Source: Scatosoma sp045128175 (GTDB lineage: Bacteria > Bacillota > Clostridia > Christensenellales > Borkfalkiaceae). Taken from it: 14,564 bases of DNA. Position numbers and translations under genes: made by a program. The stretch lies in NCBI GenBank assembly GCA_045128175.1, contig JBGVRF010000152.1, positions 1-14,564 of the forward strand. The letters are read 5' to 3'. The notes under the pieces are model-generated. The model worked only from the letters and a program-made list of their open reading frames with translations, was not told the DNA's origin and did not search any database. Within the stretch, counting starts at the first letter, position 1; the number at the start of each line of letters is the position of its first letter. This document shows, in pieces, positions 1 through 6,662 of the stretch.

Positions 1-1
1 G

Positions 2-2443
2 ATAAAGGTAAGCGATCACCGTTCGTTCCGATTGCTTCGTAACGGTTATGAATACGCTACGACGTCGGTATCGGGGAGTTCGGACAAAGTGTTATACGAA
101 GGCTCGCTGCCGGACGGCGAATATGAGTTGGAATATACGTGCAGATATGCAAAAAATATCTTTTACGATTACACGTATTATACCTATACTTACCGATTTG
201 AAGTAGATAAAACCGCGCCGACCAATTCGTTAAAGGCGGGCGGCAGCACGATCAGTAGCGGTACGTACACGAATAAAAAGATTACGTTTACGGGAAATGA
301 TAAGAATTTCTATTATATCCGCTACAAGAAACCGTCATCGACGAGTTATGCGTATTATTACAGTTCTACGTATTCCGTTTCGGAAACGACGAACAACAAC
401 GGTTGGTGGTATTTTTACGGTACAGATGAACTGATTCAAAGCAGTTCCACCGTTAGTGTATATTACGACACCGTTGTTCCCGTAGGGACGGTAAAAACGT
501 CGGGTGGAACAACGCTTACAAGCGGCGCATACACCAATCAGTCCATTAAATATAGCGCAACGGATACGGGTGGCATTTATCAGTTGCAGTATAAAAAGCC
601 GGGCGCAACGAGTTGGGCGACGTACACGGCAAACACGCTTGTTTCGGGTACGGGTTGGCATACTTGGCGCGCAGTTGACAAAGCAGGGAACATTTCGACG
701 GAAACGACCGTGTATTACGACGCGGTTAGCCCGACGGGAACGCTTTACGGCGGTACGAGCGTAAAATCAAGCGGTTCGTACACCAACGCAGATTATATAA
801 AGTACGTAGCAAGCGATACGGGATCGGGGATTTCCGCGTGCTATGTAAAAATGCCGAACGCTTCGTACTTCACGAGTTATACGAATGGTAGTCAGTTGAC
901 GGCGGAAGGAACGTACCAATTTTACTGTAAGGATAAGTCAAATAATCAATCTTCTACTGTTTCGATAACACTTGACAAGACGAAACCGACAGGCACGTTG
1001 TATGCAGGTACTTCGGCGGTCGCAAGCGGTACGTCCACGAACGCGGCGTATATCAAATTTGTGCCGTATGATGCAATCGGTGTAAAGTCGATTTATGTGA
1101 AAAAGCCGGGGGCAAGTACGTATGTAAGCTACACTTCGGGAACGCAATTCACGACGGAAGGTACGTATCAGTTTTACTGTCAGGACAGCGTAAATACTTC
1201 GGATATTTACACGATAACGTTGGATCGACAGATACCGAGCGCACAGCTTTACGTGGACGATGCGCCTATCGACAACAACAGCTACACGAACGGCGCGCAT
1301 ATTAAGTTTGAATGCGCAGAAACGTGTTACGTAATGTTGCCTGATACGGATACGTTTGTGGCGTATTCTTCGGGCGCGGAGTTCTATAAGCCGGGGAAAT
1401 ATGTGTTCTACGGTGTTTCGGATGCAGGAAATAATACGGGGTTATATACCTTGATTATTGACAGAACGGTAAAGCCTTTGAGTTTTACGAACGTGCAAGG
1501 CGAGTACACGTGGGGAGATACGGAGATTGTATGGGAGGACGGTGATCCTAACGTTTATGCGCCCGTGGCAACTATCACAATCAACGGCAAACCGTTTGCG
1601 TTTGGAGATACGTTGCATACGATCGACGGTGGCGTTTACGACGTGGTATGTACGGACGCGGCAGGGAACGTATGGACAACTTCTTTCACTTCCAAGAAAG
1701 ACAATATCGTAACGGAAACGGTCGTAAAAGAGTATTACGAAGCGTTTGACGCGACGGGAACGTATTATGCGTTTTCCACGTATGAAGAAGCACTTGCATT
1801 TGCGTGTGCGTATGAACGTGGCTTTATACAAACGGGCGAGTGGAACGGCGAAACGTGGGATACGGGTCTTGCTATGGATAGCAAGGACAGCGCAAACGCT
1901 GTAAACGGCACGTATTACATTTATAAGAAAGACAGTAACGCAGACGAGAATGTGGCGTATTTCACGGAAACGCGCTTAAATGAAGTGATTGAGCAGTACG
2001 CGAAAGAACACGTAAAGGCATATTTCTATTGGGAAAAATCACCCGCAAACAAAGTAGAGGGTGAAAGCCTTGACAACTATGCAGGACAGAACAAAATCGT
2101 AGCAAGTTCTATTACGCTTGGCGACAACATTAAGAGCCTGATCAACGGCGAAGAATTTGTCGGGAACGTGATTGAAACGGCAGGTTTCCATATCTTGACG
2201 GTTATGGACGATTGGGGAAATAGCTACGATTATGAAATCGTAGTCGTGAGAAGCGTACCTGTAATTCAATATGCAGTAGGCACAAACAACCCGAACGTAG
2301 CGGCGTTCGACAGAACGTATTTATTCAAAGACCAAGTGAGCGTTTCCATTGTTGATGAGTATTTGCAATCGACGAGCAAATCGTCACTTATAGAATTATT
2401 TTCGGGAAATATTATCAAGCCCGTTACCGTCGAGACGGATTGA
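2..2443 (+). CDS. Ig-like repeat surface protein, 5' truncated by the window edge
   Basis: A long open frame reaches the left edge without a stop, so the N-terminus and any signal peptide are missing; a TTG at 32 is in frame but has no convincing ribosome binding site. Numbering from that codon, about six repeats of ~80 residues span 59-146, 147-230, 231-315, 316-398, 399-477 and 478-557. Each opens with a Pro-Thr-Gly-Thr-Leu-like strand, has a Ser-Gly-x-Tyr-Thr-Asn turn, a Tyr-Val-Lys-Lys-Pro-Gly strand, and closes with Tyr-Gln-Phe-Tyr-Cys and an Ile-Thr-Leu-Asp strand. This is the look of tandem bacterial Ig-like beta-sandwiches, rich in Thr, Ser and Tyr. Residues 558-803 are non-repetitive. 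I see no LPxTG, membrane anchor or choline-binding repeat at the C-terminus. A role as a secreted or wall-associated adhesin or structural protein is inferred. The stop codon overlaps the longest recombinase frame by 4 bp. Confidence 0.75.
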   Translation: MKVSDHRSFRLLRNGYEYATTSVSGSSDKVLYEGSLPDGEYELEYTCRYAKNIFYDYTYYTYTYRFEVDKTAPTNSLKAGGSTISSGTYTNKKITFTGNDKNFYYIRYKKPSSTSYAYYYSSTYSVSETTNNNGWWYFYGTDELIQSSSTVSVYYDTVVPVGTVKTSGGTTLTSGAYTNQSIKYSATDTGGIYQLQYKKPGATSWATYTANTLVSGTGWHTWRAVDKAGNISTETTVYYDAVSPTGTLYGGTSVKSSGSYTNADYIKYVASDTGSGISACYVKMPNASYFTSYTNGSQLTAEGTYQFYCKDKSNNQSSTVSITLDKTKPTGTLYAGTSAVASGTSTNAAYIKFVPYDAIGVKSIYVKKPGASTYVSYTSGTQFTTEGTYQFYCQDSVNTSDIYTITLDRQIPSAQLYVDDAPIDNNSYTNGAHIKFECAETCYVMLPDTDTFVAYSSGAEFYKPGKYVFYGVSDAGNNTGLYTLIIDRTVKPLSFTNVQGEYTWGDTEIVWEDGDPNVYAPVATITINGKPFAFGDTLHTIDGGVYDVVCTDAAGNVWTTSFTSKKDNIVTETVVKEYYEAFDATGTYYAFSTYEEALAFACAYERGFIQTGEWNGETWDTGLAMDSKDSANAVNGTYYIYKKDSNADENVAYFTETRLNEVIEQYAKEHVKAYFYWEKSPANKVEGESLDNYAGQNKIVASSITLGDNIKSLINGEEFVGNVIETAGFHILTVMDDWGNSYDYEIVVVRSVPVIQYAVGTNNPNVAAFDRTYLFKDQVSVSIVDEYLQSTSKSSLIELFSGNIIKPVTVETD

Positions 2444-2475
2444 ATATCTCGGTGGCGTCCAAGGATTTTAGTGTG

Positions 2476-3357
2476 ATGAAACAAAAATTTATCGCCAAAT
2501 TACGACAGGCTATCGAGGAGAAAAAGAATATAAAATATCCGAGATTCGACGATTTCGTTGCGGAATGGCTACGGATTAAAAAACAAACGGTGAAAGCGTC
2601 CACGTATCGTTGTTACGTGCTGATGTCAAACGCGCATTTGATACCCAATTTCGGAAAAATGCGTATCAACGAAATCACTCGAAAAGCGGTGCAGGACTAC
2701 TTGTTTGAACTTGTAGACGCAGGGAAGAACCGCACGGCGCATAAACTGAAACAGCTTTTATCGAATATGTTTATTATGATCGGGGATGATTACGATTTGA
2801 AAAATCCCGTAAATAAAGTCGTTTTGTCGCCGTACGTAGTCAAGAAAGGTCGCGCGTTCACGAAAGCGGAAGAGAAACGTATTGTGGAATTTTGCAAGGA
2901 AAATCCGCATTATCGTGGAAATTCTGCAATCTTGCTGTTGCTTTATACGGGAATGCGCGTAGGGGAACTGAATTCGGTGCAAGTGCACGAAGACTATATT
3001 ACCTGCATTTCGGAGAAAACCCGAAAAGGGTATGCGGACGTCGTGCGGAAAATTCCCGTTTCGCCAATGTTAAAACGCGTGTTGCCGATGATTGATTTTG
3101 AAATCGTAAAGCAGACGGGGAATTATACGGCGCGTGACGCCTTAAAACGCATTTATCCCGATAGGCACGTCCACGAATTTCGTTACACCTTTATCACGCG
3201 TGCGAAAGAATGTGGCTGCAACCAAGAAGTGGTTATGCTTTGGACGGGTCACGAATCGGATAGCGACGTAAAAACGAGCAAGGTGGACAGGGGCTACACG
3301 ACGTACTCGGAAGAATACTTATTTGCGGAAATCAAGAAGTATGATTATGAGCTGTAA
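2476..3357 (+). CDS. Tyrosine recombinase / phage-type integrase
   Basis: The protein cuts and rejoins DNA through a covalent phosphotyrosine and probably integrates or excises a mobile element. From the ATG at 2476 it has 293 residues: a SAM-like core-binding domain (about 20-100; phenylalanine, tryptophan and a TYRCY segment) and a catalytic domain (about 125-285). Visible catalytic residues are R161 (YTGMRVGEL), a beta-hairpin lysine at 181 or 184, H233 and R236 (HEFRYT, normally HxLRHT), H259 (TGHES) and nucleophile Y274 (GYTTY). All catalytic positions are present. The frame extends to a TTG at 2440, which overlaps the upstream stop, but AAGGA at 2461-2465 favours ATG 2476 (or GTG 2473). 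Unlike Tn916-type integrases it has almost no N-terminal arm-binding domain. No excisionase is seen. It lies 300 bp from a tRNA-Leu, a classic integration target. Confidence 0.85.
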   Translation: MKQKFIAKLRQAIEEKKNIKYPRFDDFVAEWLRIKKQTVKASTYRCYVLMSNAHLIPNFGKMRINEITRKAVQDYLFELVDAGKNRTAHKLKQLLSNMFIMIGDDYDLKNPVNKVVLSPYVVKKGRAFTKAEEKRIVEFCKENPHYRGNSAILLLLYTGMRVGELNSVQVHEDYITCISEKTRKGYADVVRKIPVSPMLKRVLPMIDFEIVKQTGNYTARDALKRIYPDRHVHEFRYTFITRAKECGCNQEVVMLWTGHESDSDVKTSKVDRGYTTYSEEYLFAEIKKYDYEL

Positions 3358-3360
3358 TAC

Positions 3361-3385
3361 GCATAAACACGAGTTTATGCATAAA
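3361..3385. repeat. Inverted repeat and 12-bp palindrome after the integrase
   Basis: GCATAAAC (3361-3368) and GTTTATGC (3373-3380) form a perfect 8-bp inverted repeat with a 4-nt loop. The right arm also belongs to a perfect palindrome, TTTATGCATAAA (3374-3385). No T-run follows, so it is a poor terminator. The 9-mer TATGCATAA (3376-3384) recurs at 3772-3780 on the other side of tRNA-Leu, which suggests a protein-binding site tied to the recombinase. The function is inferred. Confidence 0.5.
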
Positions 3386-3434
3386 AAGTGAATAATCCCA
3401 AAAAAACGGCGAAAAAGCCCCAAAAAGGCAAAAT

Positions 3435-3456
3435 TTTTTACCCAATTTTTACCCAA
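3435..3456. repeat. Two contiguous 11-bp direct repeats
   Basis: TTTTTACCCAA occurs twice head to tail (3435-3445 and 3446-3456). The repeat is perfect, and its period is close to one helical turn. It sits in the otherwise geneless, AT-rich 300 bp between the recombinase and tRNA-Leu, where integrase or accessory-factor sites would be expected. Chance is possible in such AT-rich DNA. Confidence 0.4.
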
Positions 3457-3462
3457 TGCACG

Positions 3463-3494
3463 AAAAAAGGGTGGAAATCCGAAAATTTCCACCC
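3463..3494 (-). terminator. Intrinsic terminator, minus strand
   Basis: GGGTGGAAAT (3469-3478) and ATTTCCACCC (3485-3494) make a perfect 10-bp stem with a 6-nt loop. On the minus strand it is followed directly by TTTTTT (3463-3468). It would stop transcripts coming leftward from the tRNA region before they run antisense into the recombinase gene. The rest of 3358-3625 holds no gene I can support. Confidence 0.65.
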
Positions 3495-3625
3495 AAAATT
3501 CAATTTTTTTGCTGATTTGCGAAAAGACGGACAAATTTGCAAAAGTTATCAAAAACAGCGTTTCCGCGTTGAAAGACTTGTAAGAGAAAGATGCGATTTT
3601 GAGCCATTTTGGCGCTAAAAACAAC

Positions 3626-3653
3626 AAAAAACGCCCAAAAATGAGCGTTTTTT
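3626..3653 (-). terminator. Terminator of tRNA-Leu
   Basis: AAAAAACGC (3626-3634) pairs with GCGTTTTTT (3645-3653) around a 10-nt loop. On the minus strand the stem ends in a T-run, four bases beyond the CCA end of tRNA-Leu. It is A/T-rich and could work in both directions. Confidence 0.6.
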
Positions 3654-3657
3654 GCCT

Positions 3658-3744
3658 TGGTGCCCGCGATCGGACTTGAACCGATACGTCTGTTAGGACT
3701 CAGGATTTTAAGTCCTGTGCGTCTGCCTATTCCGCCACGCGGGC
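3658..3744 (-). tRNA. tRNA-Leu (anticodon TAA)
   Basis: This is a class II tRNA of 87 nt including encoded CCA (3658-3660). The acceptor stem GCCCGCG (3738-3744) pairs with CGCGGGC (3662-3668), and the discriminator is A. The anticodon stem CAGGA/TCCTG holds the loop CTTAAAA with anticodon TAA at 3708-3710. A long variable arm and a TTCAA T-loop are present. It is separated from the Val-Gly-Cys operon by that operon's terminator and by a broken tRNA-Leu copy. I see no strong promoter of its own. Confidence 0.95.
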
Positions 3745-3763
3745 GCGGAAACTATGAAGTTTT

Positions 3764-3780
3764 TGCATAAATATGCATAA
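3764..3780. repeat. Paired TGCATAA sites 10 bp apart
   Basis: TGCATAA occurs at 3764-3770 and 3774-3780, in the same orientation and one helical turn apart. The second lies within TATGCATAA, the 9-mer also found at 3376-3384 beyond tRNA-Leu. The spacing suggests cooperative protein binding on one DNA face, perhaps recombinase arm sites or a regulator upstream of tRNA-Leu. Function is inferred. Confidence 0.4.
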
Positions 3781-3807
3781 TTTTCGTGGGGAACGGGGTA
3801 TTGGAAA

Positions 3808-3847
3808 ATTTTAAGTCCCTTGCGTCTGCCTATTCCACCACAGCGGC
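3808..3847 (-). pseudogene. 5' half of a second tRNA-Leu, truncated at the anticodon loop
   Basis: Read on the minus strand, 40 nt from 3847 match the 5' part of the intact tRNA-Leu at 34 of 40 positions. The match covers the acceptor 5' strand (here GCCGCTG), the D-arm with GGAATAGGCAGACGC, the anticodon-stem 5' strand and the whole loop CTTAAAA. Similarity then stops: the next bases (TTTTCC) cannot pair with AGGGA, and no variable arm, T-arm or matching acceptor strand follows. The differing acceptor stem shows it is a separate tRNA-Leu gene, not a recent copy of 3658-3744. A break at the anticodon-loop edge is what integration at a tRNA would leave. Confidence 0.75.
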
Positions 3848-3875
3848 ATAAAAAATGTTAAGTTGTTGATGATGA

Positions 3876-3907
3876 AAAACTCTGCACCAAATGATGCAGA
3901 GTTTTTT
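3876..3907 (-). terminator. Terminator of the Val-Gly-Cys tRNA operon
   Basis: AAAACTCTGCA (3876-3886) and TGCAGAGTTTT (3895-3905) form a perfect 11-bp stem with an 8-nt loop, ending in a T-run on the minus strand. The hairpin abuts the CCA end of tRNA-Cys. A-runs and T-runs on both sides make it potentially bidirectional. Confidence 0.8.
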
Positions 3908-3981
3908 GGAGGCGCCACCCGGATTTGAACCGGGGGATAAAGGTTTTGCAGACCTTGGCCTTACCACTTGGCTATAGCGCC
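3907..3981 (-). tRNA. tRNA-Cys (anticodon GCA)
   Basis: This is a 75-nt tRNA with encoded CCA (3907-3909). The acceptor stem GGCGCTA/TGGCGCC has one G-T pair. The discriminator is U, as expected for Cys. The anticodon stem AAGGT/ACCTT holds the loop CTGCAAA. It is the last gene of the three-tRNA operon. A small hairpin (TTGCC/GGCAA, 3991-4004) lies in the 49-nt spacer to tRNA-Gly. Confidence 0.95.
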
Positions 3982-4013
3982 ATCCTCTGCTTGCCTTGCG
4001 GCAAATTCGAAGA

Positions 4014-4124
4014 AAACAGCGCGGATCTTTTGGAGCGGGAAACGAGATTCGAACCCGCGACATTCACCTTGGCAAGGTGACGCTCTACCACTGAGCTATT
4101 CCCGCATCTTAATCCGCGCTGTTT
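4014..4124. repeat. 13-bp inverted repeat enclosing tRNA-Gly
   Basis: AAACAGCGCGGAT (4014-4026) and ATCCGCGCTGTTT (4112-4124) are perfectly complementary. They leave only 4 nt on the 3' side and 6 nt on the 5' side of tRNA-Gly. In the primary transcript they would stack as a long helix just below the acceptor stem. It is a candidate processing stem for an RNase III-like or RNase P-coupled step. Confidence 0.7.
4031..4105 (-). tRNA. tRNA-Gly (anticodon GCC)
   Basis: This is a 75-nt tRNA with encoded CCA (4031-4033) and discriminator U. The acceptor stem GCGGGAA/TTCCCGC is complete. The anticodon stem TCACC/GGTGA holds the loop TTGCCAA. It is the middle gene of the operon, 23 nt downstream of tRNA-Val. 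Confidence 0.95.
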
Positions 4125-4128
4125 CTGT

Positions 4129-4204
4129 TGGTGGAAGTTATAGGGTTCGAACCTATGACCCTCTGCTTGTAAGGCAGATGCTCTCCCAGCTGAGCTAAAC
4201 TTCC
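4129..4204 (-). tRNA. tRNA-Val (anticodon TAC)
   Basis: This is a 76-nt tRNA with encoded CCA (4129-4131) and discriminator A. The acceptor stem GGAAGTT/AACTTCC is complete, and the anticodon stem TCTGC/GCAGA holds the loop CTTACAA. It is the first gene of the operon, 15 nt downstream of the -10 box. Confidence 0.95.
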
Positions 4205-4219
4205 AACGAAAGCTTATAT

Positions 4220-4248
4220 ATTATATCGCATATCGAAAATAAACGCAA
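4220..4248 (-). promoter_or_regulatory. Promoter of the Val-Gly-Cys tRNA operon
   Basis: On the minus strand, TTGCGT (4243-4248), a 17-bp spacer and TATAAT (4220-4225) precede tRNA-Val. Transcription would begin about 8 nt before the mature tRNA. An A-tract array lies upstream. Confidence 0.8.
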
Positions 4249-4268
4249 CTGTTTTTGCTTGATTTTTT

Positions 4269-4305
4269 AAAAAAAATTTAAAAAAATTAAAAAATAATAA
4301 AAAAA
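4269..4305. promoter_or_regulatory. A-tract array between two divergent promoters
   Basis: A-tracts lie at 4269-4276, 4280-4286, 4289-4294 and 4299-4305, with centres about 10, 9 and 10 bp apart. Near-helical phasing predicts intrinsic bending. The array is about 20 bp upstream of the tRNA -35 box, in the position of an UP element. Confidence 0.45.
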
Positions 4306-4360
4306 TCTTGAGCCGACAAACTTTTTAAAGCTTTTTTGCTTTGTAAGGGCTTTTTGCGGC

Positions 4361-4389
4361 TTGACTTTTTTGCGACTTTTGTGTACAAT
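4361..4389 (+). promoter_or_regulatory. Promoter of the MATE-kinase gene
   Basis: TTGACT (4361-4366), a 17-bp spacer and TACAAT (4384-4389) give a start near 4396 and a leader of about 68 nt. Confidence 0.75.
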
Positions 4390-4399
4390 ATTCGGGTTG

Positions 4400-4450
4400 A
4401 CAGCAAAGCGGCGTAGAATCTCAACAGGTTTGCGCTGTTTTTTATTTTTT
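4400..4450 (+). promoter_or_regulatory. Possible attenuator in the MATE-kinase leader
   Basis: AACAG (4423-4427) pairs with CTGTT (4435-4439) and is followed by a long T-rich run to 4450, like a weak intrinsic terminator just before the ribosome binding site. ACAGC (4400-4404) could instead pair with GCTGT (4434-4438), giving an alternative fold. The stems are short, so this is tentative. Confidence 0.3.
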
Positions 4451-4463
4451 TAAGGAGGCTCTC

Positions 4464-6548
4464 ATGACACAGGACAATTTGGCGGTCGAGCAGCCGCAAG
4501 ACAATGACGAGGGACAGTTTCTCGGTAAGGAAAAAATAGGGAAACTGCTGGTGAAATTCTCCGTCCCTTGCATTTTATCCCTTTTGATCAGCGCATTATA
4601 TAACATCGTCGATCAGATTTTCATCGGTAACAGCGAACCGGGTTATCTCGGTAATGCTGCAACGGGGATCGTTTTTCCCATCCTTATCATTTCATTGGCG
4701 TTTGCGTGGTGCTTTGGGGACGGCGCGGCGGCGTTTCTCAGTATTTGTCAAGGTAAGAAAGATATGGAAAACGCCCATCGCGGCATCGGCAACGACATCC
4801 TGTTTACTCTCATTACCAGCGTGGTGTTGGTCGCGCTCGGCTATGCCTTTCGTGATCCCCTTTTAATGCTGTTTGGGGCTACTAGGGATGGGTTCAATGA
4901 GATGGGCGTATGGGAGGAAGGCTCGCTTGATCTCGCGATCCCGTACTTTAACATAGTTCTTGCGGCGTTACCGATCTATATGTTTTCGAACTGCGTCAAC
5001 GGCGTGATCCGCGCGGACGGAAGCCCAAAATTTTCTATGGTGTCGACGGCTGTGGGCGCGGTCGTCAATATCATTTTGGACCCCATATTTATCTATGCGT
5101 TTCAATGGGGGATCGAAGGCGCGGCTTGGGCGACGGTCATCGGACAGGTGGTTTCTTTTATCGTCAGTTTGGCGTATCTGTTCCGAACAAAAACATTTAA
5201 ATTATGCCTTGAAAGCTTCAAACCGCATACCCAGGTATTTGTCAACGTATTGAAACTGGGTGTTTCTACCTTCATCACGCAGATGTCGATCGTTGTCGTT
5301 TCTCTTGTCTGCAATATCATGTTGGGAAAATACGGTGCGACGTCTAAGTATGGCGCGAATATCCCTATTTCCGCCATTAGCATCGAAACCAAAGTGTTTA
5401 CCGTCGTCATCAACGTCGTGGTCGGGATTGTACTGGGAGGTCAGCCCATACTCGGTTACAATTACGGCGCGAAACGTTATGATCGTGTAAGGGAAACGTA
5501 TAAGTTGATCGGTCTGTCGACGTTGGCGGTCGGGATTATTTCTACGTTGATCTTCGAGCTTTGTCCGCAGGTGGTAATCGGTATTTTCGGAAGTACGGAC
5601 GACGCGCTGTATATAGAATTTGCGACGAAAACCTTCCGCATTTTCCTTTCGCTTGTTGCGTTTACCTGTCTGGTCAAGATGACGTCTATCTTTTTCCAGT
5701 CCGTGGGACAACCTGTAAAGGCAACGGTGGCCTCTTTGATCCGTGACTTGGTATGCTTTGTGCCGCTTGTTACCGTTCTGCCGGCGATCTTTAACGACGT
5801 AGAAGCGATTTTGTATGCAGCGCCTGCAGCGGATCTTATTGCAATGTGTATCGCGACCGGACTGACCGTCCGATTCTTTAAAAAGAATCTTGCTTCGGAT
5901 AAAGCTTCGACGGATAAGGATAACGAAGAACTTGTCAAAGCGAAAAACTCGGTCATTGTGCCGTCGAGACCGGGCGTTATCGTTACCATTGCGCGTCAGC
6001 ACGGCTCGTCCGGAAAAAAGATCGGACAACTGCTTGCGCAGAAAATGGGCGTGGCTTGCTATTATAAGGAAATTGCGGCACTGGCGGCTCAGGAAAGCGG
6101 TCTGGCAGATAAATTTATTTCCGATCTCAATCGTAATTCTCCGAACGTGATGTACGATTTATATTTAAGCTCTGTACCTGTGCAACAGGCTGTTACGGCG
6201 CAGGACGCGATCATACGAAAGATTGCGGAGGCCGGAGCGTGCGTGATCGTAGGCAGAGGTGCGGACTACGTTTTGCGGGATAATGAAAGCGTAGTGAAAG
6301 TATTTATCCATGCGCCGATAGAAACGCGGCAAGCACGGGTGATGGCTACGTACGGTGACGATGCGGAAACCGCTGCAAAGCACATCCGTCGTTCGGATAA
6401 TGCGCGCGCGGCGTATTATCAAAGCGTATCGGGCAAGGAATGGGGAAAGGCGGAAAATTACGATCTTTGCATTGACAGCTCGATCGGAGTGGAACAGACC
6501 GTAGAAGCGATTTTTGCATATTTACAGAGCCATTCGGCAAATTTATAA
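4464..6548 (+). CDS. MATE-family transporter fused to a cytidylate-kinase-like domain
   Basis: The 694-residue protein has two parts. Residues 20-472 are a complete multi-helix MATE (multidrug and toxin extrusion) transporter, with the family's GQPILGYNYGAKRYDRVRE segment at 325-344; such proteins export organic cations or drugs by H+ or Na+ antiport. After a charged linker (473-502), residues 503-690 match the cytidylate-kinase-like family (Cytidylate_kin_2): the variant P-loop region IARQHGSSGKKIG (509-521), CVIVGRGADYVL (593-604), KVFIHAP (612-618) and the WGKAENYDLCIDSS end. This domain should face the cytoplasm. The start is set by AAGGAGG five bases before the ATG. Whether the kinase domain phosphorylates a nucleotide or senses ligands is unknown; its P-loop is not the classical GxxxxGK[ST]. 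The gene stands alone between a promoter and a terminator. Confidence 0.88.
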   Translation: MTQDNLAVEQPQDNDEGQFLGKEKIGKLLVKFSVPCILSLLISALYNIVDQIFIGNSEPGYLGNAATGIVFPILIISLAFAWCFGDGAAAFLSICQGKKDMENAHRGIGNDILFTLITSVVLVALGYAFRDPLLMLFGATRDGFNEMGVWEEGSLDLAIPYFNIVLAALPIYMFSNCVNGVIRADGSPKFSMVSTAVGAVVNIILDPIFIYAFQWGIEGAAWATVIGQVVSFIVSLAYLFRTKTFKLCLESFKPHTQVFVNVLKLGVSTFITQMSIVVVSLVCNIMLGKYGATSKYGANIPISAISIETKVFTVVINVVVGIVLGGQPILGYNYGAKRYDRVRETYKLIGLSTLAVGIISTLIFELCPQVVIGIFGSTDDALYIEFATKTFRIFLSLVAFTCLVKMTSIFFQSVGQPVKATVASLIRDLVCFVPLVTVLPAIFNDVEAILYAAPAADLIAMCIATGLTVRFFKKNLASDKASTDKDNEELVKAKNSVIVPSRPGVIVTIARQHGSSGKKIGQLLAQKMGVACYYKEIAALAAQESGLADKFISDLNRNSPNVMYDLYLSSVPVQQAVTAQDAIIRKIAEAGACVIVGRGADYVLRDNESVVKVFIHAPIETRQARVMATYGDDAETAAKHIRRSDNARAAYYQSVSGKEWGKAENYDLCIDSSIGVEQTVEAIFAYLQSHSANL

Positions 6549-6598
6549 GGAAGGATCCTGTGTGGTACGGATTTCTTTCAAAAGCGATTTTTGCATAT
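6505..6598 (+). repeat. 17-bp direct repeat at the end of the MATE-kinase gene
   Basis: AAGCGATTTTTGCATAT occurs at 6505-6521 inside the coding end (Ala-Ile-Phe-Ala-Tyr) and again at 6582-6598 in the downstream spacer. The second copy can encode the same five residues in an open frame from a GTG at 6560. It may be a relic of a duplicated C-terminus. Confidence 0.55.
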
Positions 6599-6610
6599 AA
6601 GGATATAAAA

Positions 6611-6640
6611 AACCGACGCCGAAGGCGTCGGTTTGGTTTT
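6611..6640. terminator. Bidirectional terminator
   Basis: AACCGACGCC (6611-6620) and GGCGTCGGTT (6624-6633) form a perfect 10-bp stem with a GAA loop, followed by TGGTTTTT on the plus strand and preceded by an A-run. It ends the MATE-kinase gene and the convergent DUF156 gene. Confidence 0.85.
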
Positions 6641-6662
6641 TCGACAACGTTTATTCGGTTCT

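Noticed and set aside
3745..3807. Dedicated promoter for tRNA-Leu
   Set aside because: A weak CATAGT near 3752-3757 has no acceptable -35 box at the right distance.
5202..6029. 275-codon minus-strand frame inside the transporter gene
   Set aside because: Antisense shadow of the MATE-kinase gene, with basic, low-complexity composition.
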